Shown here piece by piece: positions 6,120-6,133 of a stretch of DNA of 6,133 nt. The DNA is from Acetofilamentum sp. (GTDB lineage: Bacteria > Bacteroidota > Bacteroidia > Bacteroidales > JAADGE01). A model generated the notes under the pieces. That model worked only from the letters and a program-made list of their open reading frames with translations. It had not been told where the DNA came from and ran no database searches. Where the stretch lies: the NCBI GenBank assembly GCA_020720705.1, contig DYOJ01000149.1:1-6133 (forward strand), written 5' to 3'. The position numbers and the translations under genes are program-made. Position 1 is the first letter of the stretch. Each line of letters begins with the position of its first letter.

Positions 6120-6133
6120 CAGGAAAGTAGCCC

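Noticed and set aside
1..6133. CRISPR array, tRNA or rRNA
   Set aside because: No regularly spaced near-identical repeats and no tRNA cloverleaf or rRNA-like sequence seen on either strand.

Overview
The window is an A+T-rich stretch of bacterial chromosome (or a large mobile element) holding two complete genes on the + strand. They fill about 93% of it and are flanked on both sides by repeat-rich, non-coding-looking DNA that is visibly richer in G+C than the genes. Low G+C in the genes, Lys/Asn/Ile/Glu-rich proteins and the lack of a Shine-Dalgarno sequence before either start suggest Bacteroidota (Flavobacteria/Cytophaga/Chitinophaga-like). This is an inference; there is no rRNA or housekeeping marker to settle it.

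Layout. 1-221: upstream spacer with a short palindrome, one half of an outer inverted repeat, a long imperfect hairpin and a possible 40-codon leader ORF whose stop overlaps the next start. 222-4838: a 1538-residue protein with an N-terminal PD-(D/E)XK (DUF559/Vsr-like) nuclease signature, an unassigned middle region, a RecQ-type superfamily 2 helicase core with every motif present but two insertions, and a roughly 590-residue C-terminal region without the RecQ zinc-binding signature. 4828-5907: a 359-residue coiled-coil protein with a 73-residue tandem duplication and one C-terminal transmembrane helix, overlapping the helicase gene by 11 nt. 5908-6133: downstream spacer with a second long hairpin related to the upstream one, the other half of the outer inverted repeat, and a small stem-loop near the window edge.

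How the parts may work together. The overlap implies co-translation of a cytoplasmic helicase-nuclease and a tail-anchored filament-like membrane protein. This resembles other two-gene anti-phage systems in broad plan, with a DNA-processing enzyme plus a partner of unknown role. It does not match any named system I can recall with confidence. The paired hairpins and outer inverted repeats suggest the two genes form a discrete, possibly mobile cassette. No integrase, transposase, tRNA, rRNA or CRISPR array is visible.
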